A stretch of DNA of 22,059 bases from contig DASTWA010000001.1 of the NCBI GenBank assembly GCA_035758825.1, positions 1-22,059 on the forward strand. Reading direction: 5' to 3'. Below the pieces are notes generated by a model, which searched no databases, had not been told where the DNA came from, and worked only from the letters and a program-made list of their open reading frames with translations. A program made the position numbers and the translations under genes. This DNA comes from JARIHD01 sp035758825 (GTDB lineage: Bacteria > Patescibacteriota > Saccharimonadia > Saccharimonadales > UBA4665). This document shows, piece after piece, positions 1 to 7,174 of the stretch (positions are counted from its first letter, which is position 1; every line of letters begins with the position of its first letter).

Positions 1-136
1 ATTGTTCCTTCTTGCCTGCAAATCCCTTCAAGAAAGATCTTACGACCAGTACCACGAGAGCGACGACTACTGTGACTCCTAGAAGGAGTATGACCTCCGG
101 GGTTCCAAAGCCTAGAAGTGCTGCGAATGTATCCAT
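1..136 (-). CDS. Small single-pass membrane protein, left copy, 3' end cut by window edge
   Basis: The reading frame starts at ATG 134-136 and stays open for 45 codons to the window edge, so the C-terminus is missing. A short N-terminus (MDTFAALLGFGTPE) is followed by a strongly hydrophobic Val/Leu-rich helix at about residues 14-33 and a basic tail (RSFLKGFAGKKEQ). This fits a small membrane protein or the N-terminal anchor of a longer one; I do not recognise the family. There is no Shine-Dalgarno sequence, and an extended -10 lies 6 nt upstream of the ATG, so the mRNA is probably leaderless. An identical 45-residue N-terminus is encoded at the right end of the window. Confidence 0.6.
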   Translation of the reverse strand, partial: MDTFAALLGFGTPEVILLLGVTVVVALVVLVVRSFLKGFAGKKEQ

Positions 137-141
137 AAGCT
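1..141. repeat. Inverted terminal repeat, left copy (141 bp perfect)
   Basis: The first 141 bases are the exact reverse complement of the last 141 bases (21919-22059). Beyond position 141 the copies differ at several bases but stay alignable to about 174, where similarity ends. The repeat contains the start of a small membrane-protein gene, and the partly conserved flank holds its promoter. It runs to the window edge, so its true length is unknown. The exact 141-bp length equals a k-mer size widely used by metagenome assemblers, so the contig probably stops where two inverted genomic copies collapse. Confidence 0.95.
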
Positions 142-142
142 A

Positions 143-151
143 ATTATAGCA
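143..151 (-). promoter_or_regulatory. Extended -10 promoter (TGCTATAAT) of the left repeat gene
   Basis: Read on the minus strand, TGC then TATAAT (rc of 143-148) is followed by 6 nt and the ATG. This is a perfect extended -10 with no convincing -35. Transcription would begin at about the A of the start codon. The right-hand copy has the same spacing but a diverged hexamer (TAAAGT). Confidence 0.6.
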
Positions 152-244
152 TACACCGTATCCAATTTCGCACAGCCTCAGGCTTCTGACTTCGTACCAA
201 TAATTTTGGATGGGGCGTGAACACACAAAAGATCGGCCCAGTAT

Positions 245-441
245 TTATACACCTTGACACGGTGCATACTCAGGCAATGATCCGGGATTAGTAAAGTCAG
301 TATCAACGCAGATTGTATCGGGACGACCATTTATAGCAGCATCATTTCTCACCCATACAGGGTAGTCAGTTTTAGGATTTTGTTGCCTGCTGCAAAAACT
401 CCTATTGCGATAATGAGGCCGGAAGCTATGGATAGGGTGGG
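245..441 (-). pseudogene. Possible decayed small membrane-protein gene
   Basis: This 364-base stretch between the left repeat gene and the radical SAM gene has no intact gene. On the minus strand one frame (441-349) encodes a hydrophobic helix (SGLIIAIGVFAAGNKIL) and then stops. A second frame, open to the TAA at 245-247, encodes a protein-like hydrophilic stretch including NGRPDTICVDTDF and ending LPEYAPCQGV. Together they could be an anchor and an extracytoplasmic domain separated by a frameshift, but neither frame has a good start. A TATACT (rc of 486-491) lies upstream. The only support is composition. Confidence 0.25.
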
Positions 442-500
442 CTACCTAGTAGTAGAGAATGAGGCAAGCTAAACCAGCGCAAACAAGTATAGAAATGTTC

Positions 501-1403
501 TCAGAAATTTATGGGACGCCAAGTGGATTGCCTGTCTTTTACTCGTGACATATGACTTTTGAGCGCCGACATAACTACGTCGCTGTCCCGTGAAATGTGA
601 CCGAAGACACGGCGTGCACCTTCTTGAGTTGGTTGCCAGGCTAGCCCAGTTGAATCGATCAAAAAATACGCATCCGACCGATCCAGCAAGCTTTTACGGA
701 CTATCATTAAAATTCCGCTGACCGGTTTGAGCATGTTGGTTTCGGACGCAAACTGCCCCGGTGCCAACCTGAGCAAATCTTTTTTGGATGTCGGATTGGG
801 TCCATTCGGGTCGAATTCGAATATTTGCCATTCTTTGGCCCCCGTGTCTTCGGCGATGCGCTGTATTGCGGGCAGTTCGCTGAGGTTACTGGCGTGGGCT
901 ACGGTATTGTAGCCAAAAGAGACGCCAGTCTTTTGTAAGAGTCCGGCAACGGCGAGGGTCTCGGCGAACAAGTTATGCCGGCCGCGCCGAAAGCGGGATA
1001 TCGTTGTTTGATTAGCGCCGTCAAGGGGGATGCTGACAAGATCAACATGGGGTTTTAGGCTGGACACGTCAACCTTGGGGGCTAGGCCGCGGCCCTTGTA
1101 TAAAATGGGCACATCATCCAAAAATGAAGTGCCGACTGTATCCAACTTGACTTCCAGGCCCGCGCCCTTTATCCCCCTTGCTATGGCTACGATCTCGGGA
1201 TGGAATAGGGGGTCGCCGCCAGAGAGAGTTGCCTTGCTGACGCCATACTCTTTTGCCTTGGCTGCAAAATCGGTTATTTCGTCAGCGGTTATTAGCGGTT
1301 CTTCCGGATTTTCGGCAAAATAATTGTAGCAACCTTCGCAACGGACGGGACAGTTCGGACCGATGGCAAGATTGATGGTTGTCACATATCCAGTGTGCAT
1401 CAT
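501..1403 (-). CDS. Radical SAM domain protein
   Basis: This 300-aa protein carries the radical SAM cluster motif C18-x3-C22-x2-C25 (CPVRCEGC), whose cysteines bind a 4Fe-4S cluster that cleaves S-adenosylmethionine. The glycine-rich SAM-binding motif SGGDPLFHPE follows at about residues 61-70. An SIPLDG segment near 124 and NTVAHASN near 166 fit later strands of the partial TIM barrel. The C-terminus (FLIDSTGLAWQP, then VFGHI) resembles the tail of MoaA/SPASM-type enzymes, but no extra cysteines are present, so there is no auxiliary cluster. Substrate is unknown and no modification partner is encoded next to it. Two adjacent ATGs (1401-1403 and 1398-1400) could serve as the start; no Shine-Dalgarno is seen. 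A TATACC (rc of 1432-1437) could be the -10. Confidence 0.85.
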   Translation of the reverse strand: MMHTGYVTTINLAIGPNCPVRCEGCYNYFAENPEEPLITADEITDFAAKAKEYGVSKATLSGGDPLFHPEIVAIARGIKGAGLEVKLDTVGTSFLDDVPILYKGRGLAPKVDVSSLKPHVDLVSIPLDGANQTTISRFRRGRHNLFAETLAVAGLLQKTGVSFGYNTVAHASNLSELPAIQRIAEDTGAKEWQIFEFDPNGPNPTSKKDLLRLAPGQFASETNMLKPVSGILMIVRKSLLDRSDAYFLIDSTGLAWQPTQEGARRVFGHISRDSDVVMSALKSHMSRVKDRQSTWRPINF

Positions 1404-1456
1404 TAACCATGCTGTTTCAACGGGGCTATGCGGTATAGCTCCCTGCGTCCTACTGA

Positions 1457-1480
1457 AAAGGGCCTCGTTTGAGGCCCTTT
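1457..1480 (-). terminator. Rho-independent terminator after the M4 peptidase gene
   Basis: A perfect 10-bp stem (AAAGGGCCTC / GAGGCCCTTT) with a GTTT loop ends on the minus strand in a short T run. It lies 17 nt past the stop of the metallopeptidase gene and upstream of the radical SAM gene, separating the two transcripts. The symmetric A/T flanks would allow function in both directions. Confidence 0.85.
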
Positions 1481-1496
1481 CTGCTCTGTGTAGTTG

Positions 1497-4442
1497 TTAG
1501 AACTCCTTTAGGTTATCTAAATTGTTCGGTTGCTTGAGGTCCGGGTCGCTTCGCAGGTATTTGCCGCCTTCGACGCTGCGGTCATGCACGACGTGGATGT
1601 CCTTGCGGTCGCCATTGACCACTGAGGTATAGTAGACGCGTTTACCGGATTCGATATGTCTAATAGCGTCCCCAGCCTTGACCGGTGACCACCATGGCTC
1701 GTCCGGATTGCCAAGCTCCAGGATGTCACCATTGGCGTCCTTTTTGACGTGGGTCACTTTGCGCGCCGTGGAGCCATCATCTTTCTCTAGGTAAATACTG
1801 AAGGCGCCGAGCACTTGGTCTAGCCAATACTGGATGACGGCCAGCTTGTAACGTTTGTCGTCGTTTGGCCTTCCCTCCGGCAGAGTGTAGTCTACGTATA
1901 GCGTAAAGTTTTTGTCGACCATGATGTCGTCGAAGCCGTAGCCGGGGATGACGTTATTGCCGGTCTTGCCGACAACCGTCTTCTTTTTGTTTTTGGCCTG
2001 TGCCGGTATGAGCTCATAAATGTTCTGGTCTCCTTGCCGGTCGATTAGCCGTAAGTTACGGGGGATGCCACCGTCAAGGTAGGCCGCCGGCCCGCGGACC
2101 TTTATCTGGGCCCCAGGGACAAACTCGTCAACATCTACGCGGACACTAAACCATTGGGTCTGGCCGGGTACGGCACCGATTTCTCCCTGAAGAGTCCCCT
2201 GGAATGGTTCGGTCTGCAGGCCAGACCCGCCGGGCCGTCTGACGACGTCCATGTTGCGGTAGGCGATGTTGTTTACGCCGCGGACGAACTCCAGATATTC
2301 GGTAACATCACGGATTTGCGTAATGTCCGGAGCTGGGTCGAGCGGGCTCGAAGCCACTGCAAGCATGCAGTAGTGCCCGGGATTGGGGATTTTGGCAGCC
2401 GGGAATAGCAGCGGGCCGGCAATCGTCTTGCCACCGGCAGGTATGTTGGCCACATTGAGCTGTCCTATGCTAATCCATTGCCCCGGCATCGAAAAGGCGC
2501 TTGCTGGGATGAAGTAAAAGTAAACAATGGAATTTCCGATTGAGCTTCCCCGGTTTTGCAGGCGGACATAGATGTAATTGTCTTGGCCGTAGTAGACATT
2601 CTGCCAGTAGTTGTCCCGGTTCATGTCGGCAAAGTCGGCGCCCGGGTTGGGTGACGGGTAATTACGGTTGATGATATCCGGGCTCGCCCACAGGTAGCTG
2701 CCGGTGTACGGCTCGGTGCCGGTGTCGGCGAGGTTGTCACGGACGTAGACGTCGGGGCCGATGCCGACAGCGTTAAAGGCATTTTTGGCCTGTGATAATT
2801 TGTGCAAATCTTTAGGGAACAGGTCCATACAGGCATCCAGCATCGCTTCGCGGAAGTCCAGGAAGGTGGCGTTGGGCTTGCCGACCAGGTTAACGGTCAT
2901 GCAGCGCCAGAGCATTTTTTCGCAGGGCGGCTGGCCGATGCCGATTACTTGTTGGTTGCTGACCCGGTGCGTCCCGCCAACGGTCAGCAGGTAGAATAGG
3001 TTATTAATGATGCCGCTGTTAATGTGTACGCCGCCGTAGTCGCCAGCCCCGGTGTAGCGCACGCTGTAATGGCTGGGCTGGATGCCTTTGCCGACGCACC
3101 CAAACGGGTCGGCAGGGTTCCAGCGGCCACCGCAAGTGGGGTCGATCATATTCCGCAGCGCGGGGGTGTCGGGCCCAAGCCAGGCTTCTTCGCCCACCAG
3201 CCAGTCACCGAAGATATATGCCGAACCAAAGATATCAGAGAACGCTTCGTTAAGTGCGCCGGATTCGTTCTGGTAGGCGAGACCGCAGGTATATTGGGTA
3301 TAGCCGTGGGTGTACTCGTGCCCGATAATGTCGTCGGCGCTTAGATATTTGAACCCGGGATATACGCCGGAACCGTCGCCTATATAAACCTGGTTGGCCC
3401 CGTTCCAATAGGCGTTGTCTAGGTTTGTGCCATAATGGGCTGTTCCAGTGAACTGGGTCGCCCGGCCGTCAAAGCCGTTGCGTCCATGGACTACCTTGAA
3501 GTAGTTGTAGGTGCTTCGTGAGTAGCGGTGAGTATCTACCTCTGCCCCTTGGCACTGGTAACGTGGGTTCGTTGTAGTATCGTTCCAATCGTTGTTGGCG
3601 TCTTCTGATGGCGAGGCGCCATGGCCGTCATTGGTGACAATTTCCGGCCCGCCGCTCGCTACCAGGGTCGTATCCCGGAGCTGGTACGTCGTGTCGTTAT
3701 ACCACGAATTGACTTGGCCCGTCCGAGAGTAGTAGCCAGTACCTTGTCCGACCGTCGGCCCGGCCGTCTGGATGTTGTTGTAGTAGTTGATTACCTTAGC
3801 GGTAAGGGCATCGACGTATACGATCCAGTTGCCTGGAAGGTCTTCGCTGCCGGCCAGCATCGGTTGTTTGTCTTTCGCCTCTTTTGGCGGCGTCTGAGGA
3901 TCGTCGGTTAGCTGTATTTCCCAGGCCAGATGCAGTTTGCCTTCTAACGGGTAAACCATCAGCTGTGGATTGGGGGCCGCCGCGGCCTTGGATTTGGTAG
4001 CTTTTTGGGCTGATACCACGGCATCGCCGATGCCAACCTTCGCCTCTTTTGGAACTTCTTTTAGGTCGGGTATCAGGCTGCTACTGATGGTATCGATCAT
4101 GCCACTTTTGTTGGTGTGGAACCGGATACTTCCGCCATAGACTTTGGCCTTGCCGTGGTACTGCTGGAGAACGAGGTTACGGCCGTTATTACCTGCGTCG
4201 GCGCTTTCGTGAATCGGGATCAGGCTTTTGGTATCGACAGAACCAAAAAGCTCAGGCTTTGTCCTGATGAAATCAGTGGCCTGAGCTCTAAGCGTGTTCG
4301 CGGTTTTGTCTGACACCTTTAGGATGTCGCCTCGGATATGCGCGACCGTGTTATGGTCATCGCTTAGCCTGGCTTGTAGGTCGGTATCTTTTTTCTGCAT
4401 GCCTTCGAGTGTATCGAGGGCTTTTTGTCTGTCGATGGGCAT
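1497..4442 (-). CDS. M4 (thermolysin-family) metallopeptidase with C-terminal DUF3892 domain
   Basis: This is a 981-aa zinc metallopeptidase. The active site is clear: H375-E-Y-T-H379 binds zinc and carries the catalytic Glu, E399 in GALNEAFSDIFG is the third ligand, and H473 in GGVHINSGIINNLFY matches the transition-state His of thermolysin. The N-terminal ~220 residues look like the FTP/PepSY propeptide seen in the family. A beta-rich region (about 565-720) resembles CARDB-like modules, and residues ~885-980 match DUF3892 (VTHVKKD, WWSPVKAGDAIRHIESG, GKYLRSDPD, NNLDNL). It is much longer than thermolysin precursors (about 550 aa). Oddly, the N-terminus MPIDRQKALDTLEGMQKKD is hydrophilic, with no signal peptide or anchor. 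The start is well placed: GGAG lies 6 nt upstream. It appears monocistronic. Confidence 0.93.
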   Translation of the reverse strand: MPIDRQKALDTLEGMQKKDTDLQARLSDDHNTVAHIRGDILKVSDKTANTLRAQATDFIRTKPELFGSVDTKSLIPIHESADAGNNGRNLVLQQYHGKAKVYGGSIRFHTNKSGMIDTISSSLIPDLKEVPKEAKVGIGDAVVSAQKATKSKAAAAPNPQLMVYPLEGKLHLAWEIQLTDDPQTPPKEAKDKQPMLAGSEDLPGNWIVYVDALTAKVINYYNNIQTAGPTVGQGTGYYSRTGQVNSWYNDTTYQLRDTTLVASGGPEIVTNDGHGASPSEDANNDWNDTTTNPRYQCQGAEVDTHRYSRSTYNYFKVVHGRNGFDGRATQFTGTAHYGTNLDNAYWNGANQVYIGDGSGVYPGFKYLSADDIIGHEYTHGYTQYTCGLAYQNESGALNEAFSDIFGSAYIFGDWLVGEEAWLGPDTPALRNMIDPTCGGRWNPADPFGCVGKGIQPSHYSVRYTGAGDYGGVHINSGIINNLFYLLTVGGTHRVSNQQVIGIGQPPCEKMLWRCMTVNLVGKPNATFLDFREAMLDACMDLFPKDLHKLSQAKNAFNAVGIGPDVYVRDNLADTGTEPYTGSYLWASPDIINRNYPSPNPGADFADMNRDNYWQNVYYGQDNYIYVRLQNRGSSIGNSIVYFYFIPASAFSMPGQWISIGQLNVANIPAGGKTIAGPLLFPAAKIPNPGHYCMLAVASSPLDPAPDITQIRDVTEYLEFVRGVNNIAYRNMDVVRRPGGSGLQTEPFQGTLQGEIGAVPGQTQWFSVRVDVDEFVPGAQIKVRGPAAYLDGGIPRNLRLIDRQGDQNIYELIPAQAKNKKKTVVGKTGNNVIPGYGFDDIMVDKNFTLYVDYTLPEGRPNDDKRYKLAVIQYWLDQVLGAFSIYLEKDDGSTARKVTHVKKDANGDILELGNPDEPWWSPVKAGDAIRHIESGKRVYYTSVVNGDRKDIHVVHDRSVEGGKYLRSDPDLKQPNNLDNLKEF

Positions 4443-4544
4443 TGCTACTCCTGCCTTGGTTAGTTAATAACCTTTCAATGATATGAATTAACTCCCGCGC
4501 TTTTCTATACCGGGCGTCACATAGGCGAATGGTAATGGACGGAG

Positions 4545-4553
4545 TACTATAAT
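4545..4553 (+). promoter_or_regulatory. -10 region of the four-helix membrane protein gene
   Basis: TATAAT at 4548-4553 sits only 3 nt before the ATG at 4557; the overlapping TACTAT (4545-4550) sits 6 nt before it, the spacing seen at other leaderless genes here. No Shine-Dalgarno is present. If TATAAT is the true -10, transcription would start inside the codons after ATG 4557, and the next in-frame ATG (4596) would be the start. Confidence 0.5.
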
Positions 4554-4556
4554 GGT

Positions 4557-5084
4557 ATGTTTGAGAAATTTCGTGCAAATAGAACACGGCTTTTTATGGC
4601 AGGTACGGCCTTGGCCCTTTTGGCTGGAACCGTAATTGGGTGGACGACGGTCTTTGGTGAGGTCGAACGCTACTGCGATGACCAGGGCACGGGGCTTGGG
4701 GGCCTCATCCGGCTGAGCGGAGAAGGTAATGTGACCAACCCGCTCCTGGCGCCGTGTTTTTGGGGATCGGTCGCTTTTGTTATCGCTTTGGCCTGGGCTT
4801 TGTATGTGTTGTTCGACAATCAGCCCCAAAAAAGGCGCAAGTCCATCCGGGGGCTATGGTGGCTGCTGCTCGGCGGCACGGTTTTTGCTTTTGTAAATAA
4901 CCTTCCGGTGTTCCTTGATTTTTACACTAAGCCCAAGGGCACGGTTACCGGGTGTTCGCCCGATGCCATCACCAGCCCCTTTTTGACCGGCTGTTTTGGC
5001 GGATTTGCGTCATTTGCAGCGGCATTGGTCTTTGTGTCGCTGGCACTATGGTCCATTCGCCGATTAAAAAAGAAGCATGGTTAA
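4557..5084 (+). CDS. Four-helix membrane protein with internal cysteine repeat, unknown function
   Basis: This 175-aa protein has hydrophobic helices at about 12-33, 68-86, 99-119 and 147-166, with a basic C-terminal tail (RRLKKKHG). It contains an internal duplication: NPLLAPCFWGSVAF (61-74) and SPFLTGCFGGFASF (140-153) align around C67 and C146, each at the entry to a helix. Each repeat has a partner cysteine upstream (C40, C133), which would suit one disulfide per half outside the membrane. I do not recognise the family. The gene overlaps the following NadD-like gene by 8 nt, so the two are probably co-transcribed. The start may be leaderless; see the promoter entry. Confidence 0.75.
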   Translation: MFEKFRANRTRLFMAGTALALLAGTVIGWTTVFGEVERYCDDQGTGLGGLIRLSGEGNVTNPLLAPCFWGSVAFVIALAWALYVLFDNQPQKRRKSIRGLWWLLLGGTVFAFVNNLPVFLDFYTKPKGTVTGCSPDAITSPFLTGCFGGFASFAAALVFVSLALWSIRRLKKKHG

Positions 5085-5661
5085 GGACGTCGGCGTCTAC
5101 CCGGGGACGTTTGATCCGGTGCATCCTGGTCACATAGCGTTTGCCGAGGCGGCAATGCAGCGTTGCGGCCTGTCGGAAGTTATCTTTTTGCCGGAGCGGA
5201 AACCTCGGGGGAAACGCGGTGTCACGGAAATTGCGCATCGAATGGCACTGCTCAGGGTTGGGCTTGACGGACACCAGGGTCTACGGGCGGCACGGTTACG
5301 CTCGCAGCAGTTTTCTGTCAGGCAGACATTACCAGAGTTGCGCCAGTTGGGCAGGGGCGCCAAACTTACCCTGCTTATTGGATCCGACATTGTGCCCGGC
5401 CTGCCGCATTGGCCTGACATTACTGATTTGCTCGAGGATGTAACATTGGCTATTGGCTTGCGGGCAGGTACCGGCGAAGGCGAGATACAAAGCTGCCTGC
5501 AGGATCTGTCCCAGGCCTTGGCGATGCCCATTCGTCATATGTATGTCCGGACTTCGATGCCACACATCGCATCTTCTCAAATACGGCAGGGCTCGACGCA
5601 GACGCTGCCCGCACCGATGTTGGAATACATAACGGCCAACAAGCTATACCGGCGGGCATGA
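5077..5661 (+). CDS. nadD: Nicotinate-nucleotide adenylyltransferase-like protein (NadD family)
   Basis: This 194-aa nucleotidyltransferase joins an adenylyl group from ATP to a nucleotide substrate; in NadD the substrate is nicotinate mononucleotide, on the way to NAD. The N-terminal GTFDPVHPGH (10-19) is the HxGH ATP-binding motif. GSDIVPGLPHW and the late IASSQIRQG correspond to the G.D...W and ISSTxIR motifs. The usual NadD PPHK stretch is replaced by LPERKPRGKRG, so substrate assignment is less certain than fold. Length is typical (about 190-215 aa). The start ATG lies inside the end of the upstream membrane-protein gene, suggesting translational coupling. Confidence 0.75.
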   Translation: MVKDVGVYPGTFDPVHPGHIAFAEAAMQRCGLSEVIFLPERKPRGKRGVTEIAHRMALLRVGLDGHQGLRAARLRSQQFSVRQTLPELRQLGRGAKLTLLIGSDIVPGLPHWPDITDLLEDVTLAIGLRAGTGEGEIQSCLQDLSQALAMPIRHMYVRTSMPHIASSQIRQGSTQTLPAPMLEYITANKLYRRA

Positions 5662-5670
5662 TCTGCCATG

Positions 5671-5700
5671 GTGGGCGCACGCCTCCGGGCCCACTTGTTT
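5671..5700 (+). terminator. Probable terminator after the NadD-like gene
   Basis: GTGGGC (5671-5676) pairs with GCCCAC (5689-5694) across a 12-nt loop, followed by TTGTTT. The stem is short and the loop large, so it is only moderately convincing. It lies 10 nt after the stop codon, where a terminator is expected. Confidence 0.5.
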
Positions 5701-5726
5701 AATTCCCAGCTCGCAGGCTGTATAAT
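5695..5726 (+). promoter_or_regulatory. Promoter of the CNNM/CorC gene pair
   Basis: TATAAT at 5721-5726 is a perfect -10. TTGTTT at 5695-5700 is a possible -35 at a long 20-nt spacing. The transcript would have a leader of about 85 nt before the ATG at 5819. This is the only long leader among the plus-strand genes here, but I recognise no riboswitch in it. Confidence 0.5.
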
Positions 5727-5818
5727 ACATCCCTGAATATATGTCAGTAAGCAATTTTTTCACCCCAGCCGATTGCAAGAACCTAATCAACCACCGTCCA
5801 TAGAGTGGGACTTCTGAC

Positions 5819-7174
5819 ATGACGGTATTCCTTTTGCTTTTAGCACTATTGTTGGTGGCCGCCTGTGGCGTTTTTGTGGCTGCCGAGTTTGCATTGATTA
5901 CGGTCAACCGCTCATCAGTCGAACGGCTCGCGGCAAAAGGCGACAGGCGGGCACACGGTGTTTCTATGGCGCTCAAGACGCTGTCGACGCAATTATCCGG
6001 CGCTCAGGTAGGTATTACGGTCACCAATCTGGCCATCGGGTTGCTGGCCGAGCCGGCGATTGCTTCGCTGCTGTTTTCGCCGCTGGGGTCGTTGGGCATC
6101 AATGACACGGCTGTCCACGGGGCATCGCTTGCACTCGCGGTGATCATTGCGACAATCATGACGATGGTTTTTGGTGAGTTGGTGCCTAAGAACCTGGCGA
6201 TTTCTCGGCCCATGCGCACAGCAAAGGCGGTACAAGGCATCCAGCGAGGATTCAGCTGGGTCATGACATGGCCAATCCGGCTTTTGAACGGCAGTGCGAA
6301 CTTCGTGCTTCACCGGATGGGGATTGAGCCGCAAGAGGAGCTGGCATCTGCCAGGTCGGCCGACGAACTGACATCACTGGTCCGCCGTTCGGCCGAGCAG
6401 GGGACGCTGCCACGCGAGACAGCGCTGATGTTGGAGCGTTCTTTGGCGTTCGATGACCTGACGGCTTTTGACGTCATGACCCCGCGCATCCGTATGCGTT
6501 CGGTCGGCTCGCAAGACTCCGCGGCCGCCATTATCGCGCTAGCCCGCCGCACCGGCCTGTCGCGTTTTCCGGTTATGGGCAAAAGCCAGGACGACATCGT
6601 AGGTGTAGTACACATCAAAAAGGCTATTGCCGTACCGGCCGACAAGCGTGACGGTACGGTCGCCACCCAGCTTATGGCGCAACCTTTGATTGTCCCGTCG
6701 AGTATTCCGTTGGATACGCTGCTTGATTCACTAAGGAGCGGCGGCCTGCAGATGGCGATTGTGATTGATGAATTTGGCGGTACCGACGGGCTGGTCACCA
6801 TGGAGGATTTGCTCGAAGAGTTGGTAGGCGATGTCCGCGACGAACACGACCGCACCGGCCCGAGCATACGCAAACGCGCCGAAGGTGTCTGGGCGCTTTC
6901 GGGATTGCTCCGGCCCGATGAAATTAACCAGCAGCTGGGCATGGCTATACCCGAGGCCGAAGACTATGAGACATTGGGCGGACTGGTTGCGGACCGTCTG
7001 GAGCGGATTCCGGCGCTTGGCGACCGGGTCGAACTGAGCGTATCCGGCCGGCAGAACCGACGGCACAAGATTGTCCTCGAAGTAGAACGAATGGACGGCC
7101 GAAGAGTCGACCGGCTCCGGCTTGAGCTTGCCGACAAAGATACCCGGGCGTCCGATGAGGAGGAATGGCGATGA
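5819..7174 (+). CDS. CNNM/CorC-family transporter (hemolysin-like), DUF21-CBS-CorC_HlyC
   Basis: This 451-aa inner-membrane protein has the full hemolysin C/CorC layout. The DUF21 (CNNM) membrane domain covers about 1-195, with the family signatures SGAQVGITVTNLAIGLLAEP and FGELVPKNLAI. A CBS pair follows at ~215-340 (VMTPRIRMRSV; QMAIVIDEFGGTDGLVTMED), then a C-terminal CorC_HlyC domain (~350-435, GLLRPDEINQQLG, DYETLGGLVADRL). Characterised relatives transport Mg2+ or Na+/Mg2+ and bind adenine nucleotides through the CBS pair. The stop codon overlaps the start of a second family member. The ATG is preceded by only a weak purine stretch (GGGAC). Confidence 0.9.
   Translation: MTVFLLLLALLLVAACGVFVAAEFALITVNRSSVERLAAKGDRRAHGVSMALKTLSTQLSGAQVGITVTNLAIGLLAEPAIASLLFSPLGSLGINDTAVHGASLALAVIIATIMTMVFGELVPKNLAISRPMRTAKAVQGIQRGFSWVMTWPIRLLNGSANFVLHRMGIEPQEELASARSADELTSLVRRSAEQGTLPRETALMLERSLAFDDLTAFDVMTPRIRMRSVGSQDSAAAIIALARRTGLSRFPVMGKSQDDIVGVVHIKKAIAVPADKRDGTVATQLMAQPLIVPSSIPLDTLLDSLRSGGLQMAIVIDEFGGTDGLVTMEDLLEELVGDVRDEHDRTGPSIRKRAEGVWALSGLLRPDEINQQLGMAIPEAEDYETLGGLVADRLERIPALGDRVELSVSGRQNRRHKIVLEVERMDGRRVDRLRLELADKDTRASDEEEWR

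Noticed and set aside
3024..3344. Plus-strand open frames opposite the M4 gene, and similar frames opposite nadD, CorC, gpmI and eno
   Set aside because: They lie wholly within well-supported genes, show low-complexity or shadow-like composition and lack ribosome sites.
5727..5818. Riboswitch in the leader of the CNNM/CorC pair
   Set aside because: I see only a weak CCAC/GTGG pairing and no recognised riboswitch core or expression platform.
7165..7170. ATG 7165 as the start of the second CNNM gene
   Set aside because: It is only 2 nt after GAGGAGG; ATG 7171 has proper spacing and the ATGA overlap.
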